This document shows positions 57,805-64,000 of a stretch of 64,000 bases of DNA, one piece after another. How positions within the stretch are numbered: the first letter of the stretch is position 1; each line of letters opens with the position of its first letter. Both the position numbers and the translations under genes were made by a program. The stretch is from NCBI GenBank assembly GCA_039707655.1, contig CM077676.1, positions 451,273,379 to 451,337,378 on the forward strand, in the 5' to 3' direction. The notes under the pieces were generated by a model. It had not been told where the DNA came from, ran no database searches, and saw only the letters and a list, made by a program, of their open reading frames with translations. The DNA is from Elymus sibiricus (taxonomy: Eukaryota; Streptophyta; Magnoliopsida; Poales; Poaceae).

Positions 57805-57846
57805 CACTAGTAGAAAACAGGGCTTTGGTTCTGGCCAGATCAGAGC

Positions 57847-58065
57847 AATAGTCCCGGTCATGTTACGAACCGGGACTAATGTGAGCATCAGTCCCGGTTC
57901 GAGCGGCTAGGACGCCGGCCGGGCCTCGGCAGGCATCAGTCCCGGTTCGACTGGGACCTTTAGTCCCGGTTGCAGACACCAACCAGGACTAAAGGGCCTC
58001 GCTCCCTTTAGTCCCGGTTGGTGGTTAGTCTTGAGTCCCGGTTCTAAACACCAACCGGGGCTAAA
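57847..58065. repeat. CACTA subterminal repeat array
   Basis: At least eight copies of 'agtcccggtt' or its complement 'aaccggg(a/g)ct' in both orientations. In En/Spm elements such arrays bind the element's own DNA-binding protein. A TATA-like 'ctatatatat' follows at 58073. Confidence 0.9.
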
Positions 58066-58794
58066 AAGATGCCTATATATATCCTCGCCCCTCCCCGCCC
58101 TCTCCTCTGTTTTTTGGCCGTAGAAGGTGGCAGGTGTGTGTGCTACTCTGTTCTCACTTCTTATGCACATGAGGTGTTCGATGAAATGCCCGAGCCACAC
58201 TTAAGCTTTCTCCTCTGTTCTTCCTCCAAGCTCGACCTCCAAGCTCCATTTTCCCCAAGATTTGTCTAGATTTGGCGGTGCACCAACTATCCAAGTGTTC
58301 TAAAAGGTTAGCAACTTCATCCTTTCATCTCTCACTGCTAGTTTAGCTCATTTCATATGCTCTAGAAGTAGAGTGGTTTGTGGGTTTTAGTGGAGGAGTG
58401 TATGTGGGAGTTTATTTGATTTAGATGCATAATTTGAGCTCAAATTAACTTCTTAGTTTGCACATGTGTAGGGTGCCGTCCCGTCCCCGTCCCCGTCCTC
58501 ACCGTCGTCGATCGCCCGCGCTGATCTCGTCGCCGGCACCACCGTGGTGAGCCTCTTGTTCTTATCTTTTTGTTAAAATAACAAATTCTTACTTGTATGA
58601 TTTAGATAGCTACTTGTATAATTTTCTTACTTGTATTATTGTTTGTTATTATATAGTGCCATGGTTTTGGTATCCGCCCCCGTCGGCTCTCATCCGGTCT
58701 ATGATTCGGATGTGGTATATTATCTTTTATAACTATTTGTTTCATTTAGTGTTTATGACAATTATGCCGACCAACTTGACATAGATGTTTTTAT

Positions 58795-59103
58795 CTAGGA
58801 GGTATGTGAACCGGAAATTCCAACCGACCCTCTTGTCGAGAGGTTAAATTTAGTTGAAAAAGAAAACAATTATTTGAAAGAAAATTGAAAAGAATTGAAG
58901 AAGAGAAGATGAAATTGGAGTTGCATGTTGCCGATGTCGTCGATCTACACAAGATCCAGATGGATGCAATGCGCTTGAAGATTAGAAAGATTAGAAAATA
59001 TGCCATTGATAAAGAGGCTTGGTATCATTATGCTGTTGGATCAATTGTTACCTTAGTTGCGATTTTGATCGCATTTGTTGTTGCATTTAAATGTTTTACA
59101 TAG
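58795..59103 (+). pseudogene. CACTA small ORF: coiled coil plus membrane segment (frameshifted)
   Basis: Starts in one frame with 'VCEPEIPTDPLVERLNLVEK' and, after a 1-nt loss near 58886, continues as 'KRIEEEKMKLELHVAD', 'AMRLKIRKIRKYAID' and a hydrophobic tail 'GSIVTLVAILIAFVVAFK' before TAG at 59101. The layout is a charged helical region then one C-terminal membrane helix. I recall similar ORFs in grass CACTA elements but know no function. Confidence 0.6.
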
Positions 59104-59280
59104 TTGTATGTTGTTTTATGAGAACTATGTATGAACTTTATGTATTTATTTTTGCAGTAATAACATTTGATCACTACTGTACTTTGGTTTTAATGTGGTG
59201 ATGAACTTGTATTAATTTGGCCATTTCTCTATTCATGATGCTCTGTAATGGTTTTTTATATACTTAATTACATAATGCAG

Positions 59281-61692
59281 ATGAACCGGCAATGGATGTA
59301 CGGTGACCGACGCACTTCCGAGTACATTACGGGCCTGCATAATTTTATCGATGTGGCTGAGACAAACAAGCAGAATGGTTTTATGTACTGTCCATGTGTT
59401 GTCTGTGAGAATACGAAGGATTACTCTTCCTCGAAAACCCTTCACTTCCACTTGCTTGAGAAGGGTTTCACGCCCCACTATAATTGTTGGACCAAGCACG
59501 GAGAAAGAGGGGTTATGATGGAAGACAATGAAGAAGAAGAGGATGATGACAACTATCCTATGTTCCCTGAATACGGTGATACTGCAACGGGGGAAGCTGA
59601 ATGTTGATGCACAGAGAGAATGCGAAAGTCAAAGGGAGAAGTTGAAGTTCGATCGCATGTTAGAGGATCACAAAAAACGGTTGTACCCAAATTGCGAAGA
59701 TGGCAACACAAAGCTCGGTACCAGACTGGAATTGCTGCAATGGAAGGCAGAGAATGATTTATCCGACAAGGGATTTGGGAAGCTACTGAAAATAATGAAG
59801 AAGAAGCTTCCAAAGGATAACGAATTGCCTGACAGTACGTACGAAGCAAAGAAGGTTCTCTGCCATCTAGGATTAGAGATGCAGAAGATATATGCATGCC
59901 CTAATGACTGCATCCTCTATCGCGGTGAGGAGTACGAGAATTTGAATGCATGCCCGGTATGCGGTGCATTACGGTATAAGATCAGATGAGATGACCCTGG
60001 TGATGTTGAGGGCGTGCGCCCCAGGAAGAGGGTTCCTGCCAAGGTGATGTGGTATGCTCCTATAATACCACGGTTGAAACGTCTGTTCAGAAACAAAGAG
60101 CATGCCAAGTTGTTGCGATGGCACAAAGAAGACCGTAAGAAAGACGGGATGTTGAGAGTACCCGCTGATGGGTCGCAGTGGAGAAAAATCGAGAGAAAGT
60201 GGCCGGAGTTTGCAGGTGACGCAAGGAACTTATGGTTTGGTATAAGTGCAGATGGCATTAATCCTTTTGGGAGCAGAGCAGCAATCATAGCACCTGGCCT
60301 GTGACTCTACGTATCTATAACCTTCCTCCTTGGTTGTGCATGAAGCGAAAGTTCATTATGATGCCAGTGCTCATCCAAGGCCCTAAGCAACCTGGCAACG
60401 ACATTGATGTGTACCTAAGGCCATTAGTTGAAGAACTTTTACAGCTGTGGAATATAAAAGGTGTACGTGTGTGGGATGAGCACAAACCGGAGGAATTTGA
60501 CCTACGAGCGTTGCTGTTTGTAACCATCAATGATTGGCCTGCTCTTAGTAACCTTTCAGGACAGTCAAACAAGGGATACAACGCATGCACGCACTGTTTA
60601 GATGAGACTGAAAGTATATATTTGGACAAATGTAAGAAGAATGTGTACCTGGGACATCGTCGATTTCTTCCGACCAAGCATGCCTTAAGAAAGAAAGGCA
60701 AGCATTTCAAAGGTGAGGCAGATCACCGGAAGAAGCCTGTCCCCCGTACTGGTGATGATATATTTGATATGGTCAAGGATTTAAAAGCAATCTTTGGAAA
60801 GGGTCCTGGCGGACAATCTGTTCCGAATGACGCTGACGGACACGCACCCATGTGGAAGAAGAAATCTATATTTTGGGACCTACCCTATTGGAAAGTCCTA
60901 GAGGTCCGCTCTGCAATCGATGTGATGCACGTGACGAAGAATCTTTGCGTGAACCTGCTAGGCTTCTTGGGCGTGTATGGGAAGACAAAAGATACACCGG
61001 AGGCACGGGAGGACCAGCAACGTATGAACGAAAAAGACGGCATGCATCCAAAGCAGTATCAAGGTCCTGCCAGCTACGCTCTTACCAAAGCAGAGAAGGA
61101 AATCTTTTTTGAATGCCTGCTCAGTATCAAGGTCCCATCTGGCTTCTCGTCGAATATAAAGGGAATAATAAATATGGCAGAGAAAAAATTCCAGAACCTA
61201 AAGTCTCATGACTGCCACGTGATTATGACGCAATTGCTTCCTGTTGCATTGAGGGGGCTTCTACCAGAAAATGTTCGATTAGCCAATGTGAAGCTATGTG
61301 CATTCCTCAATGCAATTTCTCAGAAGGTAATCGATCCAGAAATCCTACCAAGGTTACAGAATGATTTGGTCCAATGTCTTGTCAGTTTCGAGTTGGTGTT
61401 CCCACCATCCTTCTTCAATATTATGACGCACATCCTAGTTCACCTAGTCGACGAGATTGCAATTCTGGGTCATGTATTTCTACATAATATGTTCCCCTTT
61501 GAGAGGTTCATGGGAGTCTTAAAGAAATATGTTCATAACCGTGCTAGGCCAGAAGGAAGCATCTCCAAGGGCCACGAAACAGAGGAGGTCATTGAGTTTT
61601 GTGTTGACTTTATTCCTGACCTTAAGCCGATTGGTGTTCCTAAATCGCGGCATGAGGGGAGACTGGGTGGAAAAGACACGCTAGGACCGTAA
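59281..61692 (+). pseudogene. TNP2-type CACTA transposase, broken
   Basis: ATG at 59281 ('MNRQWMYGDRRTSEY') opens the transposase-associated domain ('FMYCPCVVCENTK', 'HFHLLEKGFTPHYNCW'). A deletion near 59590-59620 shifts to the frame with 'LYPNCEDGNTKLGTRLELL' and 'YACPNDCILYRGEEYENL'. A TGA at 59987-59989 interrupts it, and a 1-nt loss near 60280 shifts again before 'RIYNLPPWLCMKRKF'. The core then runs open to 61692 with 'FVTINDWPALSNLSGQSNKG', 'LPYWKVLEVRSAIDVMHV' and 'MFPFERFMGVLKKYVHNRA'. Transposase would cut the element ends; with at least three lesions this copy is dead. Confidence 0.9.
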
Positions 61693-62535
61693 GCAATAAT
61701 ATGTAGGGACGGGCATTCTTGGGCGCAAGCACACTACACAGTTCTACAAAATTCTACCTTGGTGGCCCCGTATATCAATGAACACAAGAATATTTTACGC
61801 TCCAAACACCCGGAGCAGTCTGACGACTGGATTACACGTGAACACATGGGGACTTTTGGCGGTTGGTTGCAAACACATCTCATGGGTAACACCACTGTTG
61901 AAGATGAGCTGTACTTGTTGGCCAGGACATCATCTTCGACTGTATTGACTTTCCAAGGGTACGAGATAAATGGGAATACATTTTACACGATCGCCCAAGA
62001 TAAAAAGAGCACCAACCAAAACAGTGGTGTCCGCTTTGATGCAGCAAACACCAATAGGGCAAAGGACACATATTATGGTTACATAGAGGACATATGGGAA
62101 CTTGACTATGGACGTGATTTTAAGGTTCCTTTGTTTCGGTGCAAATGGGTCAATCTGTCAGGAGGCGGGGTACAGGTAGACCCGTAGTACGGAATGACAA
62201 CAGTGGATCTCAACAATCTTGGGTACACAGACGAACCATTCGTCCTAGCCAATGATGTGGCGCAGGTTTTCTATGTGAAGGACATGTCTACCAAACCGAG
62301 AAAAAGAAAAGATAAGGAAGCGAATACATCATACGATGAGCCAAAGCGCCACATAGTTCTTTCAGGGAAAAGAAACATCGTGGGAGTGGAGGACAAGACA
62401 GACATGTCAGAAGATTATGAAAAGTTTCATGAAATTTCTCCCTTCAGAGTGAAGAGTGACCCAAGCATCCTGTTAAATGATGAAGATTATCCATGGTTAC
62501 GGCGCAATAAGCAAGGGACACACGCGAAGAAATAG
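61693..62535 (+). pseudogene. Transposase C-terminal regions (DUF4218/DUF4216 type)
   Basis: After a stop and frame change, 'YINEHKNILRSKHPEQSDDW' and 'WLQTHLMG' continue the transposase. A DUF4216-like part follows: 'YYGYIEDIWELDYG', 'VPLFRCKWVNLSGGG'. A TAG at 62185-62187 interrupts it before 'VDLNNLGYTDEPFVLANDV'. The frame closes at 62535 after a basic stretch. Confidence 0.8.
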
Positions 62536-63135
62536 TTTTATACCCCAAGATCCCACTCTGGGATGTGACCGGCTTCACCGCCATCACTTTCTCTCTAGTG
62601 TGAGTTTCCGGACTTATAGCTGGAAAGTGCCACTTCGGACAAACCGGAGGGAATCTTTGTAAGAGCTAGCTAGGGCATTTTGGCATTTGAAACATGATTT
62701 GAGAATAATTATTTATTAGGTTATGAAATTTCAATTATTCATATCCTTTTAGTATTTTAATTATACAGAGGAGTTAATCAATGCAAATATTTAGACCATT
62801 TTAGCAGGTGTACCAAGTTTGAGCTCAATAGCAAAAAGAATCAACTAAAAAGCTTTTATAAAACTCTAGTTATGATCAAAATAATATTAACTTAAAACCA
62901 TATAAAATTTATGCAACTAAAATTTTCATAAAGTATTTTTTGTTAAAAACTTTAATAGCAAAAAGAATTAAATGAAAACTAGGCATGTATGCTACTATTT
63001 TTGAATCTGTTTAAAAGAAAACTAAAACTAAAATATCCTAAAAAGGTCTAAAACCAAAAACAGAATGCAAATACAGTTTCAGATGCATATGTAATTGTGT
63101 GCTCCATCATTACTTGACTTGCGTTATTTTTTCAG
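62536..63135. other. AT-rich non-coding part of the CACTA element
   Basis: No frame or motif; probably intron or spacer before the ULP1-like exon. Confidence 0.55.
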
Positions 63136-63322
63136 AGTCTCTTGTGGTCTATTGATGATCAAATGCGTTGAACACTGGGACGGAGATGAGTGGACATATG
63201 ACTTTGACCAGAACGAGATTAATTCTTTAAGGGGACGCATTCTCGCTGAAATACTATTTTCAGAGTGCAACACGATGGAAACGGTGAAGGAAAAGATTCT
63301 TAAAATCATGCCGAAGGAATGA
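63136..63322 (+). pseudogene. ULP1-like cysteine protease, last exon only
   Basis: After an acceptor 'tttttcag' (ending 63135) the frame reads 'SCGLLMIKCVEHWDGDEW', 'YDFDQNEINSLRGRILAEIL' and 'TVKEKILKIMPKE', stop 63320-63322. This resembles the C-terminal exon of C48 (ULP1/SENP) proteases, where 'DCG' holds the catalytic Cys; here Asp is Ser. No upstream exons with the catalytic His/Asp are visible, so it is a fragment. ULP1-like domains are frequent passengers in plant DNA transposons. Confidence 0.6.
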
Positions 63323-64000
63323 ATGGGAGGATGTGGTGTTGGATATTATGTTCTTTCTTTATTGTAATGCCACATGATTTTTCATTTTTGGCAACTAAAT
63401 AAAAGTGTCGTGGTCGGTACTTTGTACCATTTTGATATTGTAATGGCAGATGATTTTTCATTATTGGCAACTAAATAAAAGTGCCGTGCTCGGTACTTCG
63501 TATAATTTTGATTTTGTAATGGCACTCTTTCGGAATTATTATTTATATTCTTATGGCATATTTTTATGATGTTATGTGAATGAGGCTGTTTTCTGAATGA
63601 GGTTATTTTAGTTCACAGATATTCTATATTGTTTATTTTACTTCACTGATTTTTAATACTGATTATTTGAACGAGTTTTCATTAAGTACTAAAAAAAGTA
63701 AAAAAAAAAAGAAGCCCGACCGCAGCTGCTGGACCGCCGTTCAACCAGCGAATAAACCGTCCAAATCAAACCCGCAGGCGACTCGGGCGGTGAATCAGGC
63801 ACACGAACGGCCCAGCGGCTGGGTCAACCACAGGGCAAGCGGCGGCATTGTGTTTCGAGGAGTTCGGAACGGCTGCACGACGCGGCTATTTAAGCCGGTC
63901 GGCGCGCCCGTCGCTCGGTGAGGTGGGACTAAACTTGCGACGCGCTGGCGGGGGGTGGTGCCGAACGAGAATTAGTCTCGGTTGGTGCCACCAACCGGGA
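63323..64000. other. CACTA right subterminal region
   Basis: 63350-63530 contains two imperfect copies of a phrase ('tgatttttcatt...ggcaactaaataaaagtg' style). 63880-64000 is GC-rich and ends with 'ttagtctcggttggtg' and 'ccaccaaccggga', the inverted subterminal motif. The terminus itself is not in the window. Confidence 0.6.

Larger units (their letters stand above)
57805..64000 (+). mobile_element. CACTA (En/Spm) transposon, right end outside the window
   Basis: Begins 'cactagtagaaaacaggg', the CACTA terminus, preceded by 'ggt' as a possible 3-bp target site. A dense subterminal array, a TATA-led leader, a TNP2-type transposase (broken), a second small ORF and a ULP1-like exon follow. At 63985-64000 the inverted subterminal motif ('ggtgccaccaaccggga') appears, so the right end must be just outside. 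It inserted in the first codons of MATH copy C. Confidence 0.92.

Overview
This is a plant nuclear window, almost certainly from a Triticeae grass (wheat, Aegilops or barley type). The evidence is compositional: a BARE/Angela-like Copia retrotransposon whose LTR opens with 'tgtaggagatatgccctag', a CACTA element with many 'agtcccggtt' subterminal motifs, Stowaway MITEs with 'ctccctccgt' ends, tRNA-derived SINEs, PIF/Harbinger-like and Mutator-like MITEs, and MATH-domain paralogues. There are no prokaryotic features. Nearly everything is transposable element, often nested, and I see no gene that is clearly an intact single-copy host gene.

Layout. 0-5 kb: a local repeat pair, a decayed LINE endonuclease piece, a broken MATH gene (minus strand) with a Stowaway MITE abutting its ATG, AT-rich repeats and a SINE. 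5-20 kb: two PIF/Harbinger-like elements. The second (6828-19996, TSD TTA) carries a Glu-rich ORF that is split, with a perfect 5-bp TSD, by a 12-kb Copia retrotransposon (7430-19487). The 5' LTR of that element itself holds a solo LTR and an 870-bp tandem duplication. 20-27 kb: MITEs with readable target-site duplications, a SINE inside a MITE, non-LTR retroposon remnants and some unassigned DNA.

27-46 kb: the most unusual region. Eight phase-consistent exons of a protein phosphatase 2C end at an intron boundary and join in frame to five exons of a replication-protein-A-like C-terminal domain. A B3-like exon follows, then a Helitron-type 3' end (7-bp hairpin, 9 nt, CTAG). This reads as a gene-fragment-carrying Helitron. 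Its junction intron was later filled by a 10.6-kb rearranged Copia complex (31027-41624) in which two internal regions share a mosaic LTR and a second element lies inverted.

46-64 kb: a 440-bp tandem duplication, two more MATH copies, and a frameshifted relative of the Glu-rich Harbinger ORF. MATH copy C is cut twice, by a 5.9-kb non-autonomous LTR retrotransposon (51497-57365, TSD gccgc) and by a CACTA transposon (57805 to beyond the window end) with a broken TNP2-type transposase and a ULP1-like exon.

Family assignments are from recognition of motifs, not from searches. Exon boundaries are inferred from GT/AG sites and reading-frame phase.
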